The translations under genes were made by a program, and so were the position numbers. Shown here piece after piece: positions 26,811-36,251 of a DNA stretch of 64,000 nucleotides. The notes under the pieces were generated by a model that made no database searches, was not told where the DNA came from, and saw only the letters and a program-made list of their open reading frames with translations. This DNA comes from Clostridioides sp. ES-S-0010-02 (GTDB lineage Bacteria; Bacillota; Clostridia; Peptostreptococcales; Peptostreptococcaceae). The DNA is taken from positions 2,659,317-2,723,316 of the forward strand of contig CP067345.1 in assembly GCA_020641055.1 (NCBI GenBank), given 5' to 3'. How positions within the stretch are numbered: the stretch's first letter is position 1; every line of letters begins with the position of its first letter.

Positions 26811-27617
26811 CTATAATAACCCTATTGCATGTAAAGCAATTCCTCCCACTATAATGCCTAGAGTTAACTTTGTTACACTTACCTTTCGCTTTAACATGTA
26901 ATATATTACAAATGCAAAAGCTAAAGGTAACATGTTAGGTATTATTTTATCTAATATATCTTGTAAAACCACTTCTGCACCATTTAAATTAAATTTTAGT
27001 GGAGTAGTTATACTCAACATTGTTGCAACCATTCCTCCTACAACGAATAAACCAACAGTTGTAGCCATAGACATTATTTTCTCCATAAGCCCTTCTCTTT
27101 GTATTCTTTCAAGTGAATTTACTCCGACTTTATATCCATATTTAAGTCCAAGTATTCTTAGAGCAAATGCTGGGATATTGTACAACAGTAAGAATAATAG
27201 CGGGCCAAATATATTTCCTTCTTTTGCAAGTGATACTCCTATTCCAGCAGCTATAATTCTAAATGTTCCCCAAAATAGTGAATCCCCAATTCCTGCAAGA
27301 GGACCCATAAGAGCTGTTTTAACAGCACTGATTGAGTTTTCATCAAATTCTGAATTATTAGCATTCTCCTCTTCCATAGCTGCTGTTATACCTAATATAG
27401 CAGGAACTACTACTGTGGTTGTATTAAAAATTTCTAAGTGTCTTTCTATCGCTTTTGCTTGATTTTCTTTTTTATTATATAACTTCTTTATTGCAGGTAA
27501 CATTGCATAACAATAACCTAAGTTTTGCATTCTTTCATAATTGAATGCACCTTGAAGAGCAAATGAACGCCAAAACATACTTCTTAATTCTTTTTTTGTT
27601 AGTTTATTCAAAGTCAA
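26811..27617 (-). CDS. PTS mannose-family EIID component
   Basis: A 268-residue membrane subunit of a mannose-class sugar phosphotransferase. Typical start LTKKELRSMFWRSFALQGAFNYERMQ, the GPLAGIGDSLFWGT signature in the middle, and C-terminal helices. Its start overlaps the EIIC stop by 14 bases. Works with EIIC in the membrane to move the sugar while EIIB phosphorylates it. Confidence 0.95.
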   Translation of the reverse strand: MTLNKLTKKELRSMFWRSFALQGAFNYERMQNLGYCYAMLPAIKKLYNKKENQAKAIERHLEIFNTTTVVVPAILGITAAMEEENANNSEFDENSISAVKTALMGPLAGIGDSLFWGTFRIIAAGIGVSLAKEGNIFGPLLFLLLYNIPAFALRILGLKYGYKVGVNSLERIQREGLMEKIMSMATTVGLFVVGGMVATMLSITTPLKFNLNGAEVVLQDILDKIIPNMLPLAFAFVIYYMLKRKVSVTKLTLGIIVGGIALHAIGLL

Positions 27618-28395
27618 TCTCTCCTTCCGTTAAAATATTAGTTGCTACTTGAGGATTTTGACTATTTTCTTTGCTGTTAATATAAAAGTTTAATATAACT
27701 GCTACACAGACTCCAAACAACGCTATTGCAGTTATATCTAGTCCAACATAAGATGCTAAGAGGAATCCTATAAAGAAAAATACAGACATCTTTTTTGAAA
27801 GTAGCATATCCATAAGTAGTGCAAATCCTACTGCTGGTAACAATGTTCCTGCAACACCTAATCCATCTAATATAACTTTAGGTATTGCATTTATTAACGT
27901 TGTAACTTTATCAGCACCAATCATAATTGCTAAAAATGTTGGAACTGATGTACTTAAAAAGAATAATACTACTGGAATCCACATCATTATAGTAACCTTT
28001 TTAAAGTCAGCTTGTTTAGCATAAAAAACTGCCTTTTGAGAAAAATATGAGTTTACTATTCTAACCAATACTCCAAGAGATTGTGCTAAAACTGCTACTG
28101 GCACTGCTACAGCTAGAGCAACTTCTGCACCATTTCCTGATAATATAGCAAACGCTGTACCTAATACACCACCTGTTACTACATCTGGAGGAGTAGCTGC
28201 ACCTATTCCTGCAATTCCCATCCAAATTAATTCAAGTTGTGCACCAATCATAATTCCTGACTTTATATCTCCTAAAACTAATCCTACTAATGCCCCTGTA
28301 ACTATTGGTCTATCAAACATAGACTGACCAAATATACGTCCATCTAATATACCAAAGCCTGCTATAATAGCTAACATAATAGCTTGTACTAACAT
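27604..28395 (-). CDS. PTS mannose-family EIIC component
   Basis: A 263-residue membrane protein with about seven hydrophobic segments. FDRPIVTGALVGLVLGDIKSG and IGAQLELIWMGIAGIGAATPPD are family hallmarks. Third gene of the PTS operon (EIIB, EIIA, EIIC, EIID, SIS enzyme), overlapping EIID. Confidence 0.95.
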   Translation of the reverse strand: MLVQAIMLAIIAGFGILDGRIFGQSMFDRPIVTGALVGLVLGDIKSGIMIGAQLELIWMGIAGIGAATPPDVVTGGVLGTAFAILSGNGAEVALAVAVPVAVLAQSLGVLVRIVNSYFSQKAVFYAKQADFKKVTIMMWIPVVLFFLSTSVPTFLAIMIGADKVTTLINAIPKVILDGLGVAGTLLPAVGFALLMDMLLSKKMSVFFFIGFLLASYVGLDITAIALFGVCVAVILNFYINSKENSQNPQVATNILTEGEIDFE

Positions 28396-28423
28396 AGTGA
28401 ACCTCCCTCTTAATTTACATTAA

Positions 28424-28846
28424 TTACATCACACTTTTGATTTCATTTTTATTTTCTAATAGTTCATTTACATGAACTATTCCATTTCTCGCTTCCTCTA
28501 AACCTGATTTAGCTAATAGCTTTGCATCCTCTTCTGTTGATAAAAGAATAGCCAAAAGCATTGGTAAATTTACTCCTGTCAATAACTCAAATTTAAACCC
28601 TTGTAAGAGTAAATTAGTACATATGTTTGCTACACTTCCACCAAATATATCTGTTAGTATGATAAGTTCTCCATTATTTTTGTTATTTGATAATATACTT
28701 ATCATTTCTTTCTCAGCATCGTCTGCTGATTTATCTTTTGTCATACAAAAGTACTCAACATTACTTAATGAACCAATTATTAATTTACTTGTCTCAACAA
28801 GCTCCTTAGATAATTCTCCATGTGTTGCAATTAAAAAATTTTTCAT
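28424..28846 (-). CDS. PTS mannose-family EIIA component
   Basis: A 140-residue cytoplasmic protein. His9 in IATHGELSKE is the expected phosphorylation site, and LTDIFGGSVANIC is the conserved second motif. It passes phosphate from HPr to the EIIB encoded 15 bases upstream. Separate A and B genes, unlike the fused ManX. Confidence 0.94.
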   Translation of the reverse strand: MKNFLIATHGELSKELVETSKLIIGSLSNVEYFCMTKDKSADDAEKEMISILSNNKNNGELIILTDIFGGSVANICTNLLLQGFKFELLTGVNLPMLLAILLSTEEDAKLLAKSGLEEARNGIVHVNELLENKNEIKSVM

Positions 28847-28861
28847 TTTCTTTCTCCCAAA

Positions 28862-29359
28862 TTATTTTATTAAGTCTGATAATTTTTTCTTTTTGTCTCT
28901 AGGTAACATTCTAAATTCTATATCAATTCCTAAATCAGTTATTTCTTTAAAATTGTTTATATCATTATCATCAACAGCAACTAAGTCTGTCAGCTTCTTC
29001 TTTCCTTCCTCGTATCTTAATCCACCTACATTTATTTCTTTTAAAACTCCTCCTGAGTTTTTAGCTACATCTAAAGCATCTTTTGTATTTTTTACTAATA
29101 CTAATACATTACTTTTCTTTGAAGAAGCAAATTTTTCTACTATTTCTCCAGATTCCTCTACCCCCCTTATATATAAAGTTACATTGCTAGGCTTAGCTAA
29201 ATTTAATGACATGGCTTTCATTTGATCGTTTTTTGCTTCATCATTTGCAACTAATATTACATTTATACCTAATGATGTTGTCCATCCATATGCTACCTGA
29301 CCATGTATTAGTCTGTCATCAATCCTCATTAAAGATATCATTTTCCTCAAATCCTCCAT
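28862..29359 (-). CDS. PTS mannose-family EIIB component
   Basis: A 165-residue cytoplasmic protein with the active-site His in RIDDRLIHGQVAYGW (near residue 19) and family motif VANDEAKND. First gene of the operon, 34 bases after the predicted start of a sigma-54 promoter. An alternative start four codons downstream (MISLMRIDD, Met8) would give the more usual length. Confidence 0.93.
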   Translation of the reverse strand: MEDLRKMISLMRIDDRLIHGQVAYGWTTSLGINVILVANDEAKNDQMKAMSLNLAKPSNVTLYIRGVEESGEIVEKFASSKKSNVLVLVKNTKDALDVAKNSGGVLKEINVGGLRYEEGKKKLTDLVAVDDNDINNFKEITDLGIDIEFRMLPRDKKKKLSDLIK

Positions 29360-29404
29360 TATATATTAAAATTTTTATTTTTTATCCTCTTGTTTATTTA
29401 TAAA

Positions 29405-29421
29405 AGCAAAAAGCATGCCAA
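29405..29421 (-). promoter_or_regulatory. Sigma-54 (-24/-12) promoter of the PTS operon
   Basis: On the minus strand TTGGCATGCTTTTTGCT has GG and GC elements with 10 bases between, matching the -24/-12 pattern. It lies about 46 bases before the EIIB start and directly downstream of the LevR-type activator gene, as in other levanase/mannose operons. Confidence 0.8.
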
Positions 29422-29436
29422 CTAGTGGCATACTTT
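29411..29436 (-). terminator. Terminator of the LevR-like gene, overlapping the sigma-54 promoter
   Basis: GTATGCCA pairs with TGGCATGC around a short CTAGT loop and is followed on the minus strand by TTTTTGCTTTT. The right arm and T run are the same bases that form the -24/-12 promoter. Confidence 0.6.
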
Positions 29437-29474
29437 TTTTTCAATTTTATTTATTTATTTTTTAATACTGTATT

Positions 29475-32237
29475 TTACTGAAGTGGACCATAAATAATAT
29501 TATAGATATATCCGATTTCTGAAATAGATATTTGCACACTATAACTCTTTTCTAGCACACTAAATGCATTTTTTATTAGTTTAACTTCACTGTGATGGTT
29601 TTTAATTAATAAATTCATATCAGTATATTCTTCAATCTCAGCTTGTCTAACCAATCTTTCAATCATACAACTTAAGTGAACATATAAAGCAATTTTTTTA
29701 TCATTAGGAAGTTTTTTCTTTTGATTATTTTCTATAGCATTGATTCCTTCTTCTATTCTCTCTATTATTTTTTTTGAGTCTAAAATAGTCAGACTATCTA
29801 TTACTCTAATCAAAGAAAAATTCTTTATGATAGAATCATTTATGTTTTTGATTTTTTCACTTTCTACTACTTTACTAAATATTCTAAAGACATCATCTTC
29901 TCCTTTTCCTGATATTATATCCTCTAGTAGTATGAAATCTACTCCATTTACATTTGGATTAGCAGTTCCTACTATGGCCAATACATCATACATTTTAAAA
30001 AGTGGATCTTTATCTCCCATAGAAACAAGACTCTCATAATCGTGTGGTATTATCTTAACATCAACTATCCCCATTAAGCTTTCTGAAAGTAGATGTTGGA
30101 TTTTTATAGCAGTACCTATCCCAGTAAAACAAGAAGATACTATAGCATACTCTTTATTTTTTTGAGGATAATACAATTGTATGTTGGGTTTAATTTCTTC
30201 ATCCATAATTTCTGCTATATCTTCAATGTTTTTACCTTGCATTAATAAATTACCTACCTCTAGTGCAAAAATAGTGGATATTTGGTCTATAAACAACATT
30301 GGACTACTTATTTTACTTTTTAAATCTTCATATATCAGATTAAGAGAGCCCATATCAAATAACACAACTAGTCCATTTTTTATCCTATCTCCTTCCAAGT
30401 ATCTAGACATTTGATTTGATACATCAGCAATTGTCGCATCTATAGGCATATCTATAGCTGTAAATACATTTTTACCCAACATACGATTACATACATTTGC
30501 CATACTACTAGCAGTAGCATACCCATGTGCTATAATCATTGCATTAACTTTATTAGACTTCATTCTTATAACTGTCGACTTAATAAATATAATCATTATA
30601 ATTATATCTACATTATTAAGATACATATCCAATCTATTTGCTATTAATGTCGATACTTTATTTACTATAGAGTATTCTTTGTAATTTTCTTTCTTTAAAT
30701 ATGTTAGTAATTTACTTTGTAAGATTTTACATTCATCAGACAATTGATAAGACTCATCCTTCAAATAAAGATACGAAGAAAATGCTAATACATTATTTCC
30801 ATCATATTTTATATTGTTGTTAACTTCTAAATTTCTAAATATATCCTGCATTATAGATATTATAAGCTCCATAAGTACATTTTTATTTTCATCATTATTT
30901 GAAAAAACTAGGTTATCCATTAACCTAATCATTAAGTTTGAGCTCTTTTCACTAAATATCTCTTTTGTTATTTCTTTTTTTTCTAGTCTATCAAAATAAT
31001 CTAAACACTTTGTAAGACTTTGATATATTATATTTCTTTTATTTCCTTCATCTGATGTCTCAATATTAAATTGTTTAGGAGAAAACACAATACTTTTGCT
31101 TTTAGCACTTTGGAACTGAAATATATCTACATTTTCTATATAAATATTTCTAGGAAGGTCTTGAAGTGTAACAAAAATATTTCCATTTCTTTTTTGGTTT
31201 TTTGCATATGCCCTTCCACATGCATATTTTATTACATTTTTACATTCACCTATATTACCTTTGAATTTTATCTTTAAAATCGTATTTAATGTAATTTGAG
31301 TTATCTCTATAGGTAAACCAAGCACCTTACTTTCCTCATATATAAAATGTTCTATAATCTTCCTTTTTTCAATAGTTCCTCTTTCCTCTATATTAGGAAC
31401 ATAAATATTTATAGGTATTCTTCTTAAAAAAGTCTGCAAAAACTCAGATAAGCTTTCTGTTGTAGCAAATACTAGCCTTACCTTAGCACTTCTATTTACT
31501 CCATTCTCTCCAATTCTAGAAAATGTACCTGTATCCATAAATGTAAATAACTTTTCCTGACCTTCACTGTTTAATCTATGTACCTCATCTAAAAATAATA
31601 TACCACCATCAGATTTCTCTATTAACCCAGCTCTAGATTCATTTGCTCCAGTATAAGCCCCCTTGACATGTCCAAATAGTATACTTGATAATAACTCTGG
31701 ATTATTATAGTACTGTGCACAGTTTAGTACATTATATGGAGCATTTTTTTCTAATATATTACTACTTACACTATACTTATATATTACCTTCGCTAAAAAA
31801 GTTTTACCTACACCACTTTCACCTGTTAGCATTATTGTAAGTCCATCATTTGGATAAAGTACAGCGGTTTTTATTTGCTCTATTGCCTCTTTTAGGCTAC
31901 TTTCATGACCTATAATACTGTTAAATACAATCTCCTGCTTTAATAATTTACACTCATTACTAAGTTCATCAACACTTTCATAAATACTTTTTTTCGTAGG
32001 ACCTATTGCATCATTTATCTTATTTTTTGGTAGAAAGATAACAGGTCTACTATTTATCTTTATAAGATTATCAGACTTTACCAAATCATTTAATAATCTG
32101 CTTGATTGAGTTCTACTTAAATTAAACTTTTTTACTATATCTTCTGTTACTATACCACTTTGTTTTTTAAGTTCATCAAAATTGTCAAATAATACCTTTT
32201 CATTTATAAAACGTAAAATTTCATTCTTCATAATCAA
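29475..32237 (-). CDS. LevR-type sigma-54-dependent PTS activator
   Basis: A 920-residue regulator. Order of domains: N-terminal winged-helix (about 1-60, KFNLSRTQSSRLLNDL), AAA+ domain (about 105-340) with Walker A GESGVGKT and Walker B GGILFLDEVHR, the sigma-54 contact loop reading GAYTGA in place of GAFTGA, then a PRD domain (about 430-545), an EIIA-mannose-like domain (about 560-690, MIIAHGYATASSMANVCN) and a second PRD (about 800-920). Phosphorylation by HPr and the EIIB tunes it. It should activate the adjacent PTS operon through the promoter at 29405. The ATG at 32237 has a Met three codons in as an alternative. Confidence 0.94.
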   Translation of the reverse strand: MIMKNEILRFINEKVLFDNFDELKKQSGIVTEDIVKKFNLSRTQSSRLLNDLVKSDNLIKINSRPVIFLPKNKINDAIGPTKKSIYESVDELSNECKLLKQEIVFNSIIGHESSLKEAIEQIKTAVLYPNDGLTIMLTGESGVGKTFLAKVIYKYSVSSNILEKNAPYNVLNCAQYYNNPELLSSILFGHVKGAYTGANESRAGLIEKSDGGILFLDEVHRLNSEGQEKLFTFMDTGTFSRIGENGVNRSAKVRLVFATTESLSEFLQTFLRRIPINIYVPNIEERGTIEKRKIIEHFIYEESKVLGLPIEITQITLNTILKIKFKGNIGECKNVIKYACGRAYAKNQKRNGNIFVTLQDLPRNIYIENVDIFQFQSAKSKSIVFSPKQFNIETSDEGNKRNIIYQSLTKCLDYFDRLEKKEITKEIFSEKSSNLMIRLMDNLVFSNNDENKNVLMELIISIMQDIFRNLEVNNNIKYDGNNVLAFSSYLYLKDESYQLSDECKILQSKLLTYLKKENYKEYSIVNKVSTLIANRLDMYLNNVDIIIMIIFIKSTVIRMKSNKVNAMIIAHGYATASSMANVCNRMLGKNVFTAIDMPIDATIADVSNQMSRYLEGDRIKNGLVVLFDMGSLNLIYEDLKSKISSPMLFIDQISTIFALEVGNLLMQGKNIEDIAEIMDEEIKPNIQLYYPQKNKEYAIVSSCFTGIGTAIKIQHLLSESLMGIVDVKIIPHDYESLVSMGDKDPLFKMYDVLAIVGTANPNVNGVDFILLEDIISGKGEDDVFRIFSKVVESEKIKNINDSIIKNFSLIRVIDSLTILDSKKIIERIEEGINAIENNQKKKLPNDKKIALYVHLSCMIERLVRQAEIEEYTDMNLLIKNHHSEVKLIKNAFSVLEKSYSVQISISEIGYIYNIIYGPLQ

Positions 32238-32657
32238 CCTCCAATATAAATGTCAATGATACCAGTATATCCTTTATATATTAGTGAAAAAATAAATTAT
32301 ATTCTTTTATTCTAATAAATAGTACTGCACTAATCTCATACAATCAAATCCAATTATTACCATATAAATTGATAAACGAGTAAATAGAAGTGTATTTTGA
32401 ATAGATTAAAATCTAAATGGATAAGTATATAATCAGTGCAAATTTAGGAATAATTTACATATAGAAACAACTCTACCTTATATTCTCCTTTATTAATTTT
32501 TTTCTAGAAATAATTTTTTTCTAAGTTAATTATATATTAAGAGTCTATGAAGATGAACAATTTAAATCAGCCTTGTTGAAAATAAAAAAATTTGAAAAAG
32601 AACTATAAAATATAAAAAGTGAACTCTATATCATAGAGTTCACTATCAGTGATTAAT
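32238..32657. other. Intergenic region before the LevR-like gene, 420 bp
   Basis: Contains the terminator of the orphan EIIB gene at its far end (32617-32645). The rest must hold the promoter of the LevR-like gene. No ORF, palindrome or RNA motif stands out. Confidence 0.5.
32617..32645 (-). terminator. Terminator of the orphan EIIB gene
   Basis: Perfect 10-bp stem GTGAACTCTA (32619-32628) with TAGAGTTCAC (32634-32643) and a TTTTTA tail on the minus strand, 14 bases past the stop. Confidence 0.85.
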
Positions 32658-32960
32658 TTAATTTAGTATTTCTAGTACTGCATTTAATACAGCATGACCA
32701 TTACAAGTACCATAGTTTACCATATCTATTATAGCTACTGGAGCTTTATCTCCAACTATAGATTTTACATCATCAAACATAAATCTAAGCTGTGGCCCAA
32801 GAAGTAAAATATCAAAATTACCAAGTTCTGATTTTATATTTCCCTCTCCAACTGCCCATATTTTACAGTCTATATCTCTTTTCTTTGCATCTTTCTCCAT
32901 TTTATTTACCAATAAAGTAGAAGACATACCGCCAACACACACTAATAATATCCTAATCAT
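32658..32960 (-). CDS. PTS lactose/cellobiose-family EIIB component (orphan)
   Basis: A 100-residue protein with phosphocysteine motif LLVCVGGMSSTLL (Cys8) and the later LLGPQLRFMFDDV, both typical of the lac/cellobiose EIIB fold. No matching EIIA or EIIC is next to it. It lies upstream of the LevR-like gene with its own terminator, so it may be a regulatory phospho-carrier for the PRDs of that activator or serve a PTS elsewhere. The second possibility cannot be excluded from sequence. Confidence 0.9.
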   Translation of the reverse strand: MIRILLVCVGGMSSTLLVNKMEKDAKKRDIDCKIWAVGEGNIKSELGNFDILLLGPQLRFMFDDVKSIVGDKAPVAIIDMVNYGTCNGHAVLNAVLEILN

Positions 32961-33096
32961 TAATATCTCCTTTTAATCAAATCTACATATATTTTGATTA
33001 AAAAGTATATGTAGAAAAGTTTACATTTATAACTTCCTATATTTTACTTTTAAATTATATCAAATTTTTCCAATTTTTTCACTACCATAACTCATT

Positions 33097-33729
33097 TTAT
33101 ATTTTTAATGTCCACTTTTCTACTTCTTCAGAAATATTTTCAGATTTTAATACAGCAGATATTATAGCATATCCATCACTATTTAAGCACTTAAGTTTAT
33201 CTACATTATCTAGTTTTATACCACCAATCAATACAAATGGTATATCTATCTTTTCTTTAATTTCTTTGACAGTTTCAAATGATGCGGATTTAGCATCCAG
33301 TTTGGTAGATGTTGTAAATATAGACCCTATACCTAAATAGTCTGCACCATCATTTTTTGCACAGATAGCTTCTTCTAAAGTTCTTGCTGATACACCTAGT
33401 ATTTTATCTTTCCCTATAAGCTTTCTAACTTCCTTTGCATCAATGTCACTCTGTCCTACATGCACTCCATCTGCATCACAAATAATTGCTATATCTACTC
33501 TATCATTTATTATAAACTTAACACCATGTTTTCTAGTTATTTCCCTTAGCTTCATAGCCTTTTTTAAAAATTCTTTTCCAGAAGCATTTTTTTCTCTGAG
33601 TTGCACCGTTGTTATTCCAGAAACAATTGCATCTTCAATACATTTATAAAAATCTCTACCTTCTAGCATTTCAGAATCAGTCACTAAATATAACTTTAAG
33701 TCTTTTTTTAAACATTCTTTATCTATCAT
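33097..33729 (-). CDS. thiE: Thiamine-phosphate synthase
   Basis: A 210-residue TIM barrel that joins hydroxymethylpyrimidine diphosphate and thiazole phosphate to give thiamine phosphate. Recognised by TTVQLREKNASGKEF, FIINDRVDIAIICDADGVHVGQSD, GVSARTLEEA and the phosphate-binding DYLGIGSIFTTSTK and IGGIK segments. Third gene of the thiD-thiM-thiE salvage operon, 21 bases after thiM. Confidence 0.96.
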   Translation of the reverse strand: MIDKECLKKDLKLYLVTDSEMLEGRDFYKCIEDAIVSGITTVQLREKNASGKEFLKKAMKLREITRKHGVKFIINDRVDIAIICDADGVHVGQSDIDAKEVRKLIGKDKILGVSARTLEEAICAKNDGADYLGIGSIFTTSTKLDAKSASFETVKEIKEKIDIPFVLIGGIKLDNVDKLKCLNSDGYAIISAVLKSENISEEVEKWTLKI

Positions 33730-33750
33730 TTACAGCCTCCTGTTGACCAT

Positions 33751-34542
33751 TTATTCATTTAAAAATTCAATATTAGAGTTTTTACTTATAATCTCTTCAT
33801 CCATTTGATAAATAGAATTCATTAGCTTTTCTTTAAATGTACCTATTGGTGGATTATTTAAATTAGCCAGCTCCCCACTTAACGACATTGTAAGTACACC
33901 CATTGTAGCTGCTTCTAATTTATTTTTAGTCACAGCCATAAAACTTGCAATCAAGCTAGCAGTCATACACCCTGTGCCTGTAATACCTTTTAATTTATCA
34001 GTTCCATTATTTATTTTATATGTATTCTTACTATCAGTTATTATATCTATTTTTCCAGTTGCTGCAACTATACATTCAAGCTTTTCAGAAACTTTTTTTA
34101 TTATATCAGTAGAATCTTCTTCATCATCAAAGGAATCTACACCTTTACCCATTACATCAAAGCCACCTATAAATTTTATTTCTGCTATATTCCCTTTAAC
34201 CACATCAAATTTAACTTCATTTAAAAGCTTATTTGTAAGTTCTGCTCTGGCTTTACTTGCAAAGACTCCCACTGGGTCTAAGATAACAGGTTTATTGTAT
34301 TTATTTGCCGCCTTTCCAGCCAATAAAAACAAATCTAATATATTTGAATTCATAGTTCCTATATTTATAACTACAGCATTTGCTATACTTACCATTTCTT
34401 CTACTTCCTCATATGAAAAACTCATAAGAGGGCTTGCACCTATAGCTAAAGTTACATTAGCACAATCATTTATTGTTACATTATTAGTATAGTGAATTAC
34501 TAATGGGTTTACTTTCTTTACTTCTTCAATTAAATTATACAT
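33751..34542 (-). CDS. thiM: Hydroxyethylthiazole kinase
   Basis: A 263-residue ribokinase-like enzyme that phosphorylates the thiazole alcohol in thiamine salvage. Family motifs: HYTNNVTINDCANVTLAIGASPLMS, the PVILDPVGV segment and GTGCMTASLIA with the catalytic Cys. Middle gene of the thiDME operon, 22 bases after thiD. Confidence 0.96.
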   Translation of the reverse strand: MYNLIEEVKKVNPLVIHYTNNVTINDCANVTLAIGASPLMSFSYEEVEEMVSIANAVVINIGTMNSNILDLFLLAGKAANKYNKPVILDPVGVFASKARAELTNKLLNEVKFDVVKGNIAEIKFIGGFDVMGKGVDSFDDEEDSTDIIKKVSEKLECIVAATGKIDIITDSKNTYKINNGTDKLKGITGTGCMTASLIASFMAVTKNKLEAATMGVLTMSLSGELANLNNPPIGTFKEKLMNSIYQMDEEIISKNSNIEFLNE

Positions 34543-34564
34543 ATTCTACCTCCATAAAATTTTA

Positions 34565-35359
34565 TTATTCAAACTTATAAAAATGATGTACTGGGCCTAC
34601 TCCATGACCTATATCAAAACTATTTTTTATTGCTTCTGTTATATAAATTTTACTTAATTTTACTGCTTCTTTTATTTCATAACCTAATGCAAGGTAAGAT
34701 GTTATTGCAGAAGATAATGTACATCCTGTTCCATGTGTATTTTTTTTATCAATTCTTTCACTTTTATACACTTCAAATATATTTTTACCAACTAAAATAT
34801 CCACTGCTTCTCCATCTAAATGTCCACCTTTCATAAGAACAAATTTAGGTCCAAGCTCTAATATTTTCTTTCCTACTCTATTCATATCATCTACATTATG
34901 TATTTTTATTCCTGTAATTTCTTCTGCTTCTGGAATATTTGGTGTAATTATATATGCAAGTGGTATTAAATACTTAATTAGATTTTCCTTTGCTTCTGGT
35001 TTTAATAAATAATATCCACTTTTAGATATCATTACAGGGTCTACTATTAAATATTCTGGATTATATTTTTTTAAATTTTCAACTATTTCAAGTATAATTT
35101 CTGGGCTTGAAACCATTCCTATTTTTACTGCTCTTGGAGGTATATCATCAAATACTGCCTCTATTTGTTTTTTTATTATACTTTGGCTTAAATCTTCTAC
35201 AGCAAAAACTCCTTGAGTATTTTGTGCCGTTATAGCTGTTATTACGCTCATTCCATATGTGCCAATTGCACTAAAAGTTTTCAAATCAGCTTGGATTCCA
35301 GCTCCTCCAGATGAATCTGAACCAGCTATTGTAAGTGTTGGTATTTTGTAGTTACTCAT
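34565..35359 (-). CDS. thiD: Hydroxymethylpyrimidine kinase / phosphomethylpyrimidine kinase
   Basis: A 264-residue enzyme that phosphorylates HMP and HMP-P. Typical motifs are [20 protein letters not shown] at the N-terminus, [10 protein letters not shown], and [13 protein letters not shown] near the C-terminus. First gene of the operon, about 45 bases after a terminator and TPP riboswitch. With thiM and thiE this is a salvage set; de novo thiC and thiG are not in the window. Confidence 0.96.
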   Translation of the reverse strand: MSNYKIPTLTIAGSDSSGGAGIQADLKTFSAIGTYGMSVITAITAQNTQGVFAVEDLSQSIIKKQIEAVFDDIPPRAVKIGMVSSPEIILEIVENLKKYNPEYLIVDPVMISKSGYYLLKPEAKENLIKYLIPLAYIITPNIPEAEEITGIKIHNVDDMNRVGKKILELGPKFVLMKGGHLDGEAVDILVGKNIFEVYKSERIDKKNTHGTGCTLSSAITSYLALGYEIKEAVKLSKIYITEAIKNSFDIGHGVGPVHHFYKFE

Positions 35360-35398
35360 TTATACCCTCCTAAAAATTTAATTTAAATAGATTAACTA

Positions 35399-35430
35399 AA
35401 AAAGCTATACCTACAATAGGTATAGCTTAG
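35399..35430 (-). terminator. Expression-platform terminator of the TPP riboswitch
   Basis: AGCTATACCTA (35403-35413) and TAGGTATAGCT (35417-35427) form a perfect stem with a 3-base loop and a T tail on the minus strand. TPP binding is expected to favour this stem and stop transcription before thiD. Confidence 0.88.
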
Positions 35431-35478
35431 AAATTCGCATATATCACAAATAATACATACTTAAGTTTTATACTAAGC

Positions 35479-35552
35479 TTTCCTACGCTGGCATTATCCA
35501 GTTCAGGTGTAAGGGTCGGTATTCCTCTCAGCTCTTGGCTCCCCTAGCTATT
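35479..35552 (-). promoter_or_regulatory. TPP riboswitch (thi box)
   Basis: The minus strand contains the conserved elements in order: GGGGAGCC, GCTGAGAGG, ACCCTTACACCTGAACTGG and ATAATGCCAGCGTAGG. All the strongly conserved thi-box bases are present. It controls the thiD-thiM-thiE operon. Confidence 0.97.
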
Positions 35553-35648
35553 TTAATTTATTATATTTATAACTTCATTATATTACAATAGTATTTATTG
35601 TCAAGTTTTTACACTGTATACACTTATTTACAATATAATTAAAGACAC

Positions 35649-35960
35649 TTACTTCAGTTCTTTTATCTCTTCTCCAATAATATAATTTTCTTTATTGTCA
35701 ATTGAATCTATAAGTATATTGGGATTTTTTATTATAGATAATTTTTTATCCCTAGTTAACTTTTTTATATAGTATTCTAATTTCATTGCATTACTTTTTG
35801 TATTTGTTACAAAATAAACCTCTAACTTTTTAAATCCCCTTGCTCTTATATACTTTGAATTAATTCCTGACTTATGCTCATTCATTCTTCTTTCTATATT
35901 GCTAGTATATCCAGTATATAGAGAATCATCTTTGCACCTTATAATATATGTAAAATACAT
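35649..35960 (-). CDS. GIY-YIG nuclease-domain protein (UPF0213/YazA-like)
   Basis: A 103-residue single-domain protein. FTYIIRCKDDSLYTGYTSNIERRMNEHKSG has the GIY-YIG core (YIIR, YTGYT), the conserved Arg and the His; the Glu of the active site is expected near residue 55 (KKLEVYFV). The family is the compact bacterial type, proposed to act on DNA structures; biological role poorly known. Stands alone, with ribosome-binding site AGGATGTG. Confidence 0.9.
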   Translation of the reverse strand: MYFTYIIRCKDDSLYTGYTSNIERRMNEHKSGINSKYIRARGFKKLEVYFVTNTKSNAMKLEYYIKKLTRDKKLSIIKNPNILIDSIDNKENYIIGEEIKELK

Positions 35961-36200
35961 CTTAATTCACATCCTTAAATTAAATATATAAACATTATAT
36001 TATAAAATAAAAAAAACTGCTGTAAATTTTATATATTGGTGAGCTATAACAATAACTCAAATGTAAATTCGTAAAGTAGATTCTAAAAGTATTTGACGCT
36101 AAATTTTGACATATTAATAACATATTTATTCTTCTAACAAAAAATTCACAAATATAAAAAATAAAATTTTCAAAAAAATTATAATTTTCAAAAAAATAAA

Positions 36201-36225
36201 TTGACATATATAAAAAAATTATGAT
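36201..36225 (+). promoter_or_regulatory. Possible promoter of the ATLF-like protease gene
   Basis: TTGACA at 36201-36206 is a perfect -35. The -10 is poor (TAACCT or ATAACC at 17-18 bases). Two copies of AATTTTCAAAAAAAT-like sequence precede it (about 36166-36197). Confidence 0.4.
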
Positions 36226-36251
36226 AACCTAATAAAAAGGGGGCAATGATT

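Noticed and set aside
32961-33096. Search for a sigma-54 promoter before the orphan EIIB
   Set aside because: No GG-N10-GC pair with the flanking consensus was found.
35995-36207. Minus-strand 70-residue ORF between GIY-YIG and ATLF genes
   Set aside because: Phe/Tyr/Ile-rich, typical of random AT-rich DNA; weak start signal and it overlaps the ATLF promoter region.
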